Origin: Notospermus geniculatus
Lineage: Eukaryota > Nemertea > Pilidiophora > Heteronemertea > Lineidae
Length of the DNA: 64,000 nucleotides
Assembly: GCA_002633025.1 (NCBI GenBank)
Contig: NMRB01001101.1
Coordinates: 112,413 to 176,412, forward strand
Direction of reading: 5' to 3'
The notes beneath the pieces are model-generated. The model made no database searches and had not been told where the DNA came from. It worked only from the letters and a program-made list of their open reading frames with translations. Shown here one piece after another: positions 8,795-19,782 of the stretch. The position numbers were made by a program, and so were the translations under genes. Every line of letters begins with the position of its first letter. The stretch's first letter is position 1.

Positions 8795-10080
8795 ATCTAT
8801 GAAAAGTGCGCATTTCGTAACATGAATTTCTGATGTCTACAAAAATGCGAATAGCTCACACAGTTCGCAACCAAAACTGGTGACAAGGCACTCATTCTGG
8901 AGGCAACTAAATGCGCCACGACCTCATGCAGGTTTGCTTCTTCCAAAATGTTTGTGAGAGAAACAATTCATAACCGAAGATGCAAGTTGTCATGAAATAG
9001 TCGCGTTCAGCCTCATTGTCACGACAGGTGGCGCATCGTACCTCGCACCGACCTGTCTCCGCGCGCTCAAGGAATCATGGGATACTTCAGGACTACTTGT
9101 TCCATTTTCAAGATGGCGGTCGATCCCTCGCTTCGAGTGTACAAATATCAGAATCTCATGAGTTAGGCCTACCAAGGATGTCTCCGTGTGTGGGTATCAC
9201 ATTATCCGTCATGGTTATGACATACATAGGCCTAGATATGCTGTAGGCCTACATATCATACTAGCCACTGACAGTCTGTGTTCGTGCGTCGTCACACACT
9301 CTGCCTACAGCACTCAGTCTCCCCTCCGACTCTGCCCATGGAGGTATAAAATATTTTATACCTCCGTGCTCTGCCACACAGTGACTAGCTGCCGGGGTCA
9401 TAATCCAAATATCGTCCTTCTCAACAATGTCATGTCTATGGCAATTTCTCATCAGAAATGAAAAATCAGTCAATTGCAAAGTCTGCACGAAATAAGCCTG
9501 TATCACTAGTTTCCTAGGATCTACTTTCGTTGTGGAGTAGATCACGTGATCATCCAGTTCAAGTTGTGATGCGGCTCGCGTATTTAGAAACTAACAAATT
9601 TTTGTGTGATGCGCCGCGCGCGGACACAGGTCTGTGCAAAGCAGTCTCACCAGCAGCCTTGCGCAGCCTGTGGACACAATGCGTTCGGCCTACGTTTTCG
9701 TCAGGTTTCCAATATTTAAACGTCTATATCTCGATAACCGCTGCTCCTACGCGTCTGAAAATTGGTCGAAATGGAGCAACGTTTTTCTCCTCTTTCTTTT
9801 GGCGCCAGTCGCGTCGTCGTAGCTGCTTCCGTTCCGGAGATATGGCCATTTTGTCACAAAATGTCAGATTTGCACTTTGGAGTCTGCTAGTCTAGACCCC
9901 GGGAGAAGCTTTAAAACGCAATTTTAGCCAGGTTTCTTCAAACAGAGCAAAATCGCGTATTGAGGGGGGGAGGGGGTAGTCTTGCATTAAACGAATATGC
10001 AAACTAGACGTCAGTCGGTCTACTGGTTACGATTCTAGGTCAGTTTGAATGTGCGAGGGGGTGTGGTACAGGCCAGTCTC
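8795..10080 (+). repeat. Dispersed repeat, copy A, with a roughly 680-bp insertion
   Basis: 8795-9006 and 9684-10080 align in order with 10279-10490 and 10491-10890. Shared blocks include AATGCGCCACGACCTCAT, GTTTTCGTCAGGTT and GGAGATATGGCCATTTTGTC. In copy A the two blocks are separated by 9007-9683, absent from copy B; GCGTTC stands at both edges of the extra sequence and may be its target duplication. No ORF with protein resemblance. Confidence 0.7.
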
Positions 10081-10278
10081 GACCAAAGTCGAGATACGGC
10101 GCCAAGGAGATCTCCATACGCAATGCCTAATTATCAAAATTTATACGTTACGGTAATGACAGCACCTGTCCCCCTTCTATTGTCTCGACGGTCACGTTCC
10201 AGTAATTATCCAATCAGCGCGGGGTTGGGTCGGGGTTGCATGATAATGTTTTGGTGATGATTATGGGCTGTCAGTGTA

Positions 10279-10890
10279 TTAACACTTTTGAAAAGTGTCC
10301 ATTTTGCATCATGAATTTCGCGTGTGTTGACAAAAAAGCGCCTTGCTCCGCGAAATTGCAGCCAAAACTGGCGTCAAGCCACTCATTCTGGAGGAAACGA
10401 AATGCGCCACGACCTCATATACGTTTGCTTGTTCCAAAATGTCTGCGTGAGGAACAGGCCAGAGCCAAAAGATGCAAGTCGTGACGAAATAGTCACATTC
10501 GGCCGACGTTTTCGTCAGGTTGCCAATCTTTAAACGTCTGTATCTCGAAAACCGTTGCTCGGACGCGTCTGAAAATTCGTCTTTTGACCAAATTACTTTT
10601 TTCTCCTCTTTCTTTTGGCGTCAGTCGCGTCGTCGTAGCTGCTTCCGTTCCGGAGATATGGCCATTTTGTCGCAACATGACAGATTTGTACTTTAGAGTC
10701 TGTCAGTCTAGACCACGGCACAAACTTTAAAACGCAATTTTAGCCAGTTAAACACAGCAAAATCGCGTATTGAGGGGGGGGGGTAGTCTCGCATTACGAA
10801 ATATGCAAACCAGACACAGTCGGCCCACTGGTTACGTTTCTAGGTCAGTTTGAATGTGCGAGGGTGTGTGGCACAGGCCACACTCGCAAA
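10279..10890 (+). repeat. Dispersed repeat, copy B (uninterrupted)
   Basis: This aligns with copy A at 8795-10080, without the insertion. The end block AATGTGCGAGGGTGTGTGGC corresponds to AATGTGCGAGGGGGTGTGGT in copy A. Confidence 0.7.
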
Positions 10891-10925
10891 AAGGCGAGAA
10901 CAGTAGCCAGAGGGTTAATCATCAG

Positions 10926-11150
10926 TTTTTAGCTCACTCGTGAGCTACATGTATAGCCGTCACGCGGTGTCCGTCGTCGTCGTCCGTTAGCAGGGCACGT
11001 TTTGTAACCGCTGGGACTATTGATCTGAACCTGGGTACACATATACCCCTAGGTCAAATGACCTGGGGGGAGATTTTGCAGTAGCTCATGCGGTGTGTGT
11101 CCCTTATGCAAAACCAGAATATCAAACACGTTTTATAATTTTGGTCAGGC
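10926..11150 (+). repeat. GGTGAGCTAA-family repeat, 5' end fragment
   Basis: The fragment starts TTTTTAGCTCACTCGTGAGC, followed by CGTCCGTCGTCGTCG-like blocks, GTTAGCAGGGCACGTTT and CATTGATCTGAACC-like text. Close relatives are at 36008-36215, 39386-40960 and 48551-48790. Confidence 0.65.
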
Positions 11151-12170
11151 CTGACCGATTACGGGGGACGTTCGCACTTTGCTTACGGCTTGGTGCGATG
11201 AGCGCATGCGCAGCGATCGTCACAGGACTCAATTTACTTGTCTAAAAAACGGCAGCGCCCAGCAAATATTGCAAGATCGTCTCCGATGTTACAAAATACC
11301 AGTTCTTCGTCTTCATGGGAAGGACGAGTAGGAAATATTTTTCATCAACGCCGTTCTGCGGGCATTTACCTGTTGTGTTGAAGGCTTTGGCTAGTTTCGT
11401 CACGGCAACATCCCTTTTCATTCTGTTCTTGAACTCCGCACACCTCACATCGTACAGGCACAGATATAGGCCTAACCTTGCCATAATTCTACCAATCTGC
11501 CGTTAAACAAGGCTTCTGTGACCATTTCGTTGGGCGCTGCCGTTTTTGCGCTTTACATATAAAACATTGAAAGAAAAAAGAGGCGATCCAACGTCATGAC
11601 GGCCAGGGGGCCCATCCTCCTACTACGACGGAAACCAATACCCAGGATGGGAGTAGAGACAGAGCTGATGATGACCCAGATTGCTCATAACTGATATGTA
11701 CCTCCCTCTGTCATTAGACTATTATGTCCCACCCGGTGAGCACATGGTCCATGGACCATTTCATTGCTGAAGTCATTGTAGGAGTCCATTTTTCCCAGGT
11801 CTAAAAAACGGCGTCGGCAATGATTTTGAGCTTTTGTTACAGATCTGCAACACATAAAGACATTCTCATCAAGAAACTTCCTCGGTGTTGCCATTCCGCG
11901 ACATTCGGCATGTTCGATTACATTTACAAGTAGCACCCACGTCGCTACGTTTCCAAAAATAACCCGTGATGTCAACATAATGATCCAAAAATAGATCCCC
12001 GACAACTTTTATGCCGCAAAGATGGCAGCCAGAACCGAAGCCTTCTAGTATAACCCTAGCGGCAGCTTCTGGAACCAAAATGAAAGGCATGTCTACAAAA
12101 AGGGGTCACCAGGTTTTGTCTGGTTCTCGTATTGTGATGGTGAATTTGATTGTTTGTTATGAAGGAGTTG
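11151..12170. other. Intergenic stretch with a repeat fragment at 11676-11766
   Basis: 11676-11766 is the reverse complement of 39878-39965 (CATGGTCCATGGACCATTTC and ATGTACCTCCCTCTGTCAT blocks), a piece of the GGTGAGCTAA-type family. The minus-strand ORFs at 11685-12090 have several cysteines but match no family I know, and one of them runs through the repeat fragment, so I do not call a gene. Confidence 0.4.
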
Positions 12171-12174
12171 TACA

Positions 12175-12506
12175 TTAAGTTGGCAAGGCGTTGTAGAAAA
12201 ACTTATAAAGGAATTTCATTTGAAAAATGAATGCAAGTCTGGTAGTTTGAGGATCTTTAGTTCCTTGAACAAGGGTTCTGTGTAAGCTATAAAATGACGA
12301 TGTGTAATTATACGAAGAGCTTTCTTTTGTAATTTGTATGTTGTTGAAGCCATAGCCCCAAGACAACAAAGAGGAACAAGATGTTTGATGTGATTTACAA
12401 TTCCTATCGCCCTTGAAATCTTTAAGGATATGACTCTATAGTATTGAGAATGCCAGTGGAGATGTTTGTGAATAGTTAAACCGAGGAAATTAAGCAGAGT
12501 GTACAC
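12175..12506 (-). pseudogene. LINE reverse transcriptase fragment (C-terminal part), frameshifted
   Basis: On the minus strand the translation reads FLGLTIHKHLHWHSQ, then KISRAIGIVNHIKHLVPL, KLQKKALRIITHRHF, AYTEPLFKELKILKLPDL and, after a frame change, MKFLYKFFYNALP. This order of motifs (FLGV-x-IDE-x-L-x-W; KIS-x-AIGIL; KLQKKAIRII; TEPLF; KFxYKxxxxxLP) is that of the thumb and C-terminal part of non-LTR reverse transcriptases. A deletion has removed the segment between HLVPL and KLQKK. A dead 5'- and internally truncated copy. Confidence 0.8.
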
Positions 12507-12770
12507 GATACAACTTCAGGTATACAACAACATCCAACTTTGATGTTGGTCCAAGTTTGATCTTGTTGGATGAGGCCGTCCACACTACCCAACATCACAC
12601 ACTCATGTTGGGCGTTGTTGAAAAGAAATGATCATATTCTTCTTCATTCAACAGGTTGGTTGCTGTTGGAGGCTGTTAAATGAGCCTGTCCAGATGATAC
12701 AACACATCACATGTCTTCCAAACACCGTTGTTGTATGCTGTTGGATGTCTAATGTTGTATCATGTAGACT
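12499..12770. mobile_element. MITE, GTGTACACGATACAAC...GTTGTATCATGTAGAC
   Basis: The ends are imperfect inverted repeats (GTACACGATACAAC and GTTGTATCATGTAG). The interior has several GTTGTTG/CAACAAC-type complementary blocks such as CCAACATCACACACTCATGT. A fragment with the same end, AGTCTACACGATACAACATT, lies at 43440-43500. No ORF. Confidence 0.65.
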
Positions 12771-13034
12771 ATGCTTTAGTTTCTGGTGGCTCTTTAGGCA
12801 TATCTCAATTGGCCTCGAAGATTATATACATGTAGTTCGTTTTTGTGCACTGTGGCTCCCCTTTCGTTTTTGGGCACTGTGGCTCCCCTTCTGGTCTAGG
12901 CCTTGTTTTTTCCCTCCCTTCCCCCCCCCCTTTTTTGCTCTAATCCTCCTCATCTTATTCTTTTCATTGCTCAGTGATTTGCATTATCCATTCTGTTTTT
13001 TTCCTACAAATCTGGAAGTTGACTTCCTTTATAT
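12771..13034. other. Low-complexity pyrimidine-rich stretch
   Basis: The plus strand is T/C-rich. A duplicated 27-bp phrase (CACTGTGGCTCCCCTT with preceding CGTTTTTG) occurs at about 12840-12895. The ORF through it is compositionally biased and is not taken as a gene. Confidence 0.4.
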
Positions 13035-13445
13035 TCCTTTACCTTTGTGCATCTTTTCGCTTTGTGCTTGTTACGTATTACACAAGTCATATTTATTAAT
13101 TTATAAACTTTCTTTCAGCATGTTCAGCCAAATGAAGCTCTGCGCCAGTTACCTACACTCTGCTTGTGGTCAGACTGAGAGGCCCTGCAGTTATTCAACC
13201 CTTCTTTTCAGCTGAATTAGTTTCTCCTTAATTGTCCAGCGGCCACCTTTGGGGCTTGGTCGCTATTCTTTCCTTAATTGCTTGTTTGCCCTGTCTACAC
13301 AGGCTATGTAGTTCTACATTCGGGTTTCAGCTCAGTCTTTTCTAGAGTTTCAGATTGTAAAGTTCCACTTGAAAAAGACCCCGGTTGGGGTCGAAAATTC
13401 GTGAATTCTGGAGATTGACTTCTTGTTTATTATCGAAAGAAAAAA
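13035..13445 (+). repeat. Retroelement 3'-end-like sequence with GACCCC/GGGGTC hairpin
   Basis: TTGAAAAAGACCCCGGTTGG, continuing GGTCGAAAATTCGTG, has the shape of the 3' hairpin common at the ends of several non-LTR and Penelope-like elements (stem, GAAA, then a short AT-rich tail). No coding part accompanies it in this orientation. The left boundary is a guess. Confidence 0.4.
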
Positions 13446-13479
13446 GAGCAAATAAAAGTCCTAAAAGATATTCTAAGAA

Positions 13480-13898
13480 TGAAAATTTTGAGAAATTAGA
13501 ATGGGGTAAAAATTACCCAAAGGCCTCACGAAATAAAAGGGTTTTTAATGACTGTTTAAAAGACAGATAGCAGCGCTACAGCAGGAACGCAGGTCAACAG
13601 GAAGGGCATTCCACAGCTGTGGGGCACAGACCCAGTAAGATCTATCGCCTGCATTACGCTTACGACCTACATGTCTCTGCAAAAGAGGAGCGGCACATGA
13701 TCTAGTCTGCCGGGTCTGGGACCTCAGGTCCAGGTGAAGATAAACAGGGCCTGTGCCAGCCACTGCCCTGAAAGCAAATAACAAAACCTTGAATTTAACA
13801 CGCTGTTCGACCGGGAGCCAATGCAAAGTTGAGAGAACAGTGAGATATTTGAATGTCAAAGTAGACACACATACCCTGGCCAACTTTATTACATCCAA
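13480..13898 (-). pseudogene. CR1-type LINE reverse transcriptase C-terminal fragment
   Basis: The minus-strand translation contains LTVLSTLHWLPVEQRVKFKV, LLFAFRAVAGTGPVYL, TRQTRSCAAPLL and GDRSYWVCAPQLWNALPVDL, then RSCCSAA. These are the LHWLPV, YKALxGxAPxYL and G-x-RSF-x-x-x-PxLWNxLP motifs at the C-terminus of CR1/L2/Jockey-like ORF2 proteins. A frameshift after SAAI moves the FKQSLKT continuation to another frame, down to about 13480. The 5' end is truncated at about 13898. No relation to the LINE piece at 12175 can be shown. Confidence 0.85.
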
Positions 13899-14385
13899 AT
13901 GAGGACATAAGCATGTGCATTAGGGAAATATGCTGCCAAATGCGGACACACTTATGACTCAATTACAAGGAAATGGTGACATCATTATGGTTCTGACATT
14001 GTCTGTCTCCATAGGATGTTTGTGACTCGCTACCATTCAGGCAGCATGAACACCATTGATAGTGTGTTTATAGTAAGATGAGAATGCCATCGTAGTCGTC
14101 ATGCTTTCCTGTTGTCCAAGCATTGTTGTGAGAAGGCGTCTCCCTGTTCTGAGATAGCCGATGGTGTGACTCATGGTTGTCTCTTTGTTGTGAGACCTGC
14201 TGTGAGATGTTTTCGGTTATCACAGGCTAGTAGTTTTTGTTATCTCACATGTCTCCTCACGGCAAACAAACTGTTGACGTTACTAAAGTTACTAACACTC
14301 TGAGTGTGACTCTGACTGAATGCAAAAATACAGACACATACACTTGCCAACTTAATTACAACTACAANGTGTGAAAAATATTACA
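13899..14385. other. Intergenic stretch, no gene seen
   Basis: Several loosely repeated TGTGAGATG/TGTGACT motifs occur at about 14110-14310. One undetermined base lies at 14368. No coding sequence recognised. Confidence 0.35.
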
Positions 14386-14549
14386 CCGGTGTAATAGAAT
14401 CTAATGCCCCGATATAGTCCCCCAACAATACAGTTACGGCTTAAGCGGCAACATTGAAATGTACTCTAGAGAGACCAAGACCCTTACTCCTGTGACGAAC
14501 AATAAGGGGGACATCAGAAGAGGGAGGCATTATAGATTCTATCACACCG
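14386..14549. mobile_element. MITE, CCGGTGTAATAGAATCTAATGCC ends
   Basis: The left end CCGGTGTAATAGAATCTAAT has its inverse at 14523-14549 (ATTATAGATTCTATCACACC). A solo copy of the end lies at about 46446 (CCGGTGTAATAGAATATAAT). No ORF. Confidence 0.7.
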
Positions 14550-14631
14550 AGTTGGTCAGTCGGTCGGGTAAAGCGGGTGCTCTCTTTTGATCGGCAGAGT
14601 GTGGTCTGATTACTCCCAACATAACACTTAG

Positions 14632-14759
14632 GCTGAGTTTACATCGAGGCACACGGGACACGAACACGCAGGCGAACAAAGGTTTCATGGGGTTGAATCC
14701 GTTGTGAAGCCATCGTTCGCCTGCGTGTTCGTGTCGCGTGTGCCGCGATGTAAACTCAG
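14632..14759. mobile_element. Foldback MITE, CTGAGTTTACATCG ends
   Basis: The arms are about 50 bp: CTGAGTTTACATCG, GCACACG, ACACGAACACGCAGGCGAAC and their inverse at 14716-14759. The loop is about 30 bp. Confidence 0.8.
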
Positions 14760-15508
14760 ACTTACAGCTATTTTTATCTTATGATGTGTAGATCGTATTT
14801 GACCTGAGTTGGTGCTTTCACTCCTGAAATATATGTACTATCGTATCGTAAGGAAAGAAAAATACGTCGTTGTTGTTGTTGTATGATTGAAACATGAATG
14901 CATATTCGGCATGTTTGGTGTATCTCTCATGTCCTGTACACCAAGATGCGATGAACATGGTTTTGTCTGCATCTAATTTTGAAGTCGAAAATCAGACATC
15001 TGGATGTTTTTTCTTCGCCGAATGCAAGTCTGTTGTGGTACATGTAGTGTCTGAACAAGAGTCACAAGAGCTGTAGCAACGTTAGCAGTTTGACAGATGC
15101 TTTGTCAGATGTCGTTCTTATCATGATAAAGAAGTCATATTCAGCTCCATTTGGTAACAATGTGTTCCTTCCTTTTGCTCCGACCAGCACATGCCATCAA
15201 GAATAAGCAATTTTCCTTTGGCCAAATTCAATGGCCCACGAGGAATTTATCATCATTCGTCTCCGTCATTTCGCAAATAGAATTGCGAGGCAAAGATTTC
15301 TGACAACAATTTCAATCAATCGTCGACAACTCAGGCTAATATTTTGCTTCAAACTCGAGTTCTTGGCTGATTTTGGATGCGGGAACCAGATGAAGATGAT
15401 AAATGAGTTTCCTTTCCTGCTAACCGGAGACATACAAATGTTATTTGGAAAGATTTGACCGAGGTTTTCGTCCTTGTTGCAGTCCACCAGTCATAGGCTA
15501 CGTAAATA
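14760..15508. other. Intergenic stretch, no gene seen
   Basis: A (TTG)n run lies at about 14866-14883. The short ORFs on both strands show no domain. Confidence 0.35.
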
Positions 15509-16840
15509 TACTGTTAGAAAAAACAGAGGATTTTACAGAAAATTCCTGCAGCAGAGTTTCTGTAAAATTACAGACTCAAAGAAATGTTAACAGAGACTTG
15601 ACTGGAGGCTGACCAAATTATATTTTCATACGTTCTCAGAAAGCATCATTCTGGACAGTCCAACTGAGTCCAACTAATACAGGAAAACATAAATCACACT
15701 ATATGTAAAGGGGCTGGAGGAAGAACGCTCCCATGTCCAAAGTGTGCATATTTCAGAAAGTATTGGTCCGATTTGGATAAAATTCGCAGTGGTGATACTT
15801 GATAGCAAAAGATTAACAGTCACCATGCAGAGAGAACAAAAAACCTAATTATCCTAAAACAATGCTTTTTTGAACCTCAACAAAAATAGAGAAATAACTG
15901 TTTTTTCCCATCAGAATCGGCATAGGTATTCAGTCATTGTTTCTCATTAACTTTCCAGTCAAAATCTTCACTTACTTTCACACAATCACGATAAAACAAT
16001 GATGTTTACTTCAACTTCTAATGGGTGTGCTCAATAGCAGGAATGACAACAACAACCACTTCGCATGATCCAGACAAACCACAATGTCATGGTTGGCTGA
16101 TCTGCTGACTGCAAGTTCAGGTCAAGATTGTATTTTATTGGTGCATGAAGGCGATGATGCAATACATTCACTAATATTAATTCTTTGAAAGGCATTCTTG
16201 ACATACCCTGCTTGACATTATACAGTCTGTAGTGTGAGCTTACTGTGTGTTTTTGGTTATGTTGGTATTTGTCTTACATAATGCAACATGTTCAATTCTG
16301 GTGACACTGCTTCTGCAGATGTTCATTGTGAGGGCCCTGTGAATAGGCCTAATCATACATGTATTGCAAAAATCACACCATAGGGGCCAATGTTGTATTG
16401 TTGTTGATCTGGCTCTTACCAAGAGTGAGTGCACCCAACTTTAGTTGTCCAGTCTAATTGTCAGGTAATTATCTCATTTTTAGTGAATGTGGTGGACATT
16501 ATTCATGTAGAATAGGCCTAATCAGTTACCACTGGCCAAGGCCTGCTGTTATGATCATTTTTGGGAGTTTCAACAGTGTACAATAGGCTTTATTGTGAAG
16601 TATCAAAATGCATTGTCTCAGCTACTGTTACATAACATTACTACTTCTCTTCATGGTGATTGTTAATCTTTCATATTCAAGTATCACCGCTGCGAATTTT
16701 ATACAAATCGGACCAATATTTTCGGAAATATGCACACTTTGGACATGGGAGCGTTCTTCCTCCAGCCCCTTTACAGAAGTTCCTGAAACTCTGCTGCAGG
16801 CAATTTCTGTAAAAATATTACAACAATTTCTAACACTGTA
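15509..16840. mobile_element. 1.33-kb foldback element
   Basis: The left end TACTGTTAGAAAAAACAG faces TTTCTAACACTGTA at 16825-16840. Further matched blocks are TTCCTGCAGCAGAGTTTCTG / AAACTCTGCTGCAGGCAA; GGGGCTGGAGGAAGAACGCT (15706) / AGCGTTCTTCCTCCAGCCCC (16751); the GTCCAAAGTGTGCATATTTC block (15733) with its inverse at about 16725; and GATTAACAGTCACCATG with its inverse at about 16653. The arms therefore run 300-400 bp, broken by indels. Centre about 16000-16590, no ORF of note. Confidence 0.8.
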
Positions 16841-17705
16841 CGGAGCTTGCTGAGTACCATCTTCACACTAAGAACACTCTTGGACACATTACCACTCATT
16901 TGCCACGAAACGTGCGACCAACAGTAAAATTCTGACCTTGAAACGTATGTCAAATCGTAGTCTCATTAAATACACTTACAGATCACTTGAAGATCCTATA
17001 GCTGTCATCGTTAGCTTGAGAAAGGCAAAACTATTTCATGAATTTGCCCCTGGTGGCAAGTAAGGTGTCAAATCAGGTCAAATTTAAAAAAAAACAGAAA
17101 AAGGAGACATCACAGAAAAACAAAAAAGGAGAAAAAATTCTGTGGTCATATATTGAGATTTGGATCCTGGGCCCTCAGACACCTGGCGGCTCTTTTAAAA
17201 ACACACACAAAAAATGAAATTACTGACTTCATTCCTCATCAACGGATCTTCACCAATTTGTATCATCGGTAGACCAACTGAAGGTTGACTATACATCATG
17301 CGGGTTTTCAATCCAACCTTCTTCTGTAGACAGACACAGGAGGTAGAAATTTCATTTTTGACGTGGCCACCTCTCGGCCACATACGTGTAGTCCGGTCGG
17401 ACTAAAATTCTGTGTAGGCTACATGTAGAGAATATTCAGATACAAAGGTATTTAGACAAAGTTAAAACATCCTAGTCTCTACTGTTTCACGAATTCAAGA
17501 TTTGGGAAAAGGAGAGCTGACAAATCAACTTTTTTCTCCAATAAGTGAACATCTAATTGTCTTCAATTTAACAAGAGTTTCCACAAAATTGAGCCATGCA
17601 ATTTGAGTACATTCTAACATTTAAATTTTATAGATTATGCATAAAGAGTGCCAACAAAATCTTCTTTTTTGCTGTGTAGAACATTTCCCCTCCTTAACTG
17701 CTCAC
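16841..17705. other. Intergenic stretch, A-rich block, no gene
   Basis: A purine-rich stretch (AAAAACAGAAAAAGGAGACA and a near repeat) lies at about 17085-17140. Otherwise nothing is recognised. Confidence 0.35.
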
Positions 17706-17932
17706 ACGGGAGAATCCAACTTACCTCGACGCGAGTCCATGTCATAAAAATTTTCTAACTTCTAATGATACCGTAATATAGTAGGGGTAGCATAATGGTA
17801 AATGGAACAGCTTGTATTATACCTAAGCTGTTCCATCTACCATGATGCTTCCCCTACTACATTACGATATTATTTGAACTTACAAGATTTTTATGACCTG
17901 AACTCGCGTCGAGGTAAGTTGGATTCTCCCGT
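17706..17932. mobile_element. Imperfect palindrome, foldback MITE with arms of about 110 bp
   Basis: ACGGGAGAATCCAACTTACC, continuing TCGACGCGAGT, is mirrored exactly at 17902-17932. Inner blocks CGTAATATAGTAGGGG / CCCCTACTACATTACG and GGAACAGCTT / AAGCTGTTCC carry the symmetry to a centre at about 17818. There is practically no unique core. Confidence 0.85.
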
Positions 17933-18800
17933 ATATTCTTGTGCAGACAAGCATTACCATCAATATGGTGACGTTTGAATAAAATTGACCCATAGGAGCA
18001 GTCAGCCGCACTTGTCACCAAAGACGGCAGCAAAGTTCTAGCGGACCAATACAATAGAAAATTCTCCTGATTGGTACTCAGTCAGCCATGAATGGGTCCG
18101 CTTGGCATTGAATTGGGCCGTAGCGACACCTGTTGGTCAACTGACTGACGGCTCCTATTGCTATTCCCACCACGAGCCTTGCTGAATCATCTGCTCCACC
18201 ATAGCGTCGGTGTAACGTTTTCCAGTGTTCCCCGCATTTCAGTGTTTCCATACTGTCAAGGACAGCAAGAGATAACATATGACTTTCAACAGGGGAACGT
18301 AGAGAAATCTGTCTCTCTCGGGTTTCACAGTATTCCCCATACAATGAGCGGAAACATGAGTGATGGGAACGGCGTGGCACTTTACACCTGTGCGGAATTC
18401 GCAAGCAAAATGCTCACAATATTCGACTTGATTACTGCAAACTAACCCCGCCACCTTGACAGTTGTAGAGGTCTACCTCAGGTAGCCTTGAATCAAAGCG
18501 TTTGGAATAGCAGCACTATTGCGCTGTCGATTTACTTGGAACATTACGTCGTGCAACAACTTCTTGAGTGATGCTCAAAAACGATTGAGATCAATATTCT
18601 CTCCGATACCATGGATGGATACTTCCCATCAATTTGCAAAAGAAATGACTGATACTGTCATGAGATAGAGTACCTGGTCGTGCAGAATGATGGTGTTCAG
18701 AATCTGCAGGTTGGATTTTCCAACTCCTGTACTGGGGCGATGGACCTACGAAATGTTGTGCGTTGTGTGAAGCCTGCATGGCCTTTACGACGGGTTAGTT
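17933..18800. other. Intergenic stretch with a GGTGTAACG-family fragment
   Basis: 18206-18262 (CGGTGTAACGTTTTCCAGTG and following) resembles the ends of the foldbacks at 38937-39070 and 47760-47937. CCTTTGATTCAAGGC-like text surrounds it. No coding sequence. Confidence 0.4.
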
Positions 18801-19140
18801 ACAAAACCTGGTGAATTTGAATTTTGAATTTGATAACTTTATTGAGCACCATAAGTATATACATACAGTTATAAAACGATACATTAAACAAGTGCCCAAA
18901 AGGGATTACCCAAGGGGGTCAGGTGACCCATAAGGGATCCCAAAATAAGAGATTAAGAATTGGAACACACAGGTGTACCAGAGGAGAAAATCCTAGGAAT
19001 GCAAGTCCACCAAACAATAACCGACTGTAATTGTATGGTTATATTCGAATGGTCATGGTCTCCATAGCCATTCTAATCCCTCGTTGAACAATAAAACCGG
19101 ACTTTGATTCCAGGGGACTTAGATCCCTGGCACAACGGAA
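18801..19140 (-). repeat. Probable retroelement 3' tail in minus orientation
   Basis: (TTTGAAT)n-like text followed by TTTGATAACTTTATTGAGCA reads, on the minus strand, as a short tail of simple repeats after an AT-rich 3' end, as in CR1/L2-type LINEs. There is no coding sequence next to it. Also present are GGGATTACCC and GGGATCCC palindromes. Confidence 0.35.
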
Positions 19141-19782
19141 CGAAACGAAATCTTCGAAATGAAATGAAATCATCGAAATGATAGAATAGTCCATGAGCCA
19201 GACCGAAAGTGACTACCAAAAAGGTGACCAGATCCAACATTAATTTTTGGTTAGCCAGGCACCTGAAGGGTCCAACAAATTATGATGGCCTTTTCGGAAG
19301 TGTAGCTTAGTACCCGTATGGCGGCCATCTTGAAAGATGGCTGCCGTTTTCGGGCTAAGATATGATGATTCATAAAAATGACCATGGAGCGCTACCAATA
19401 CAAGCTACAGACATGGGGTTTGGATTATTGTGTTCGCAATAAAATTACGCATCTTCTCATATATAAATAATGTACCTTTATTACTATAATCTATTCCAAA
19501 TTGTACAAATAATGTGAAAAAATGCTTAATTTTTAGGTTTTTTAACACTTTTTTAAATATAGTTTATTACCAATCTCTATCCATACATGTTATGGTCAAA
19601 TATCCACCTAGGTCCTCTAGATGCATTCATATGCTATCTATAGACATATAAATATTGCCTTTTTTGACCATTTTTGTACTAGAATGACGCGTTTTTCTGT
19701 CGACACTGATTTTTCAGTTTCGGCTCATTTGGGGTAGGGGTAGTATAAGATCTTCAAAAACCTGCCATAGGGAATTAGAAAA

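Noticed and set aside
12628-13215. 195-codon ORF, Phe/Pro/Leu-rich
   Set aside because: It runs through a MITE and a pyrimidine-rich low-complexity stretch and its composition is explained by T/C bias, with no domain.
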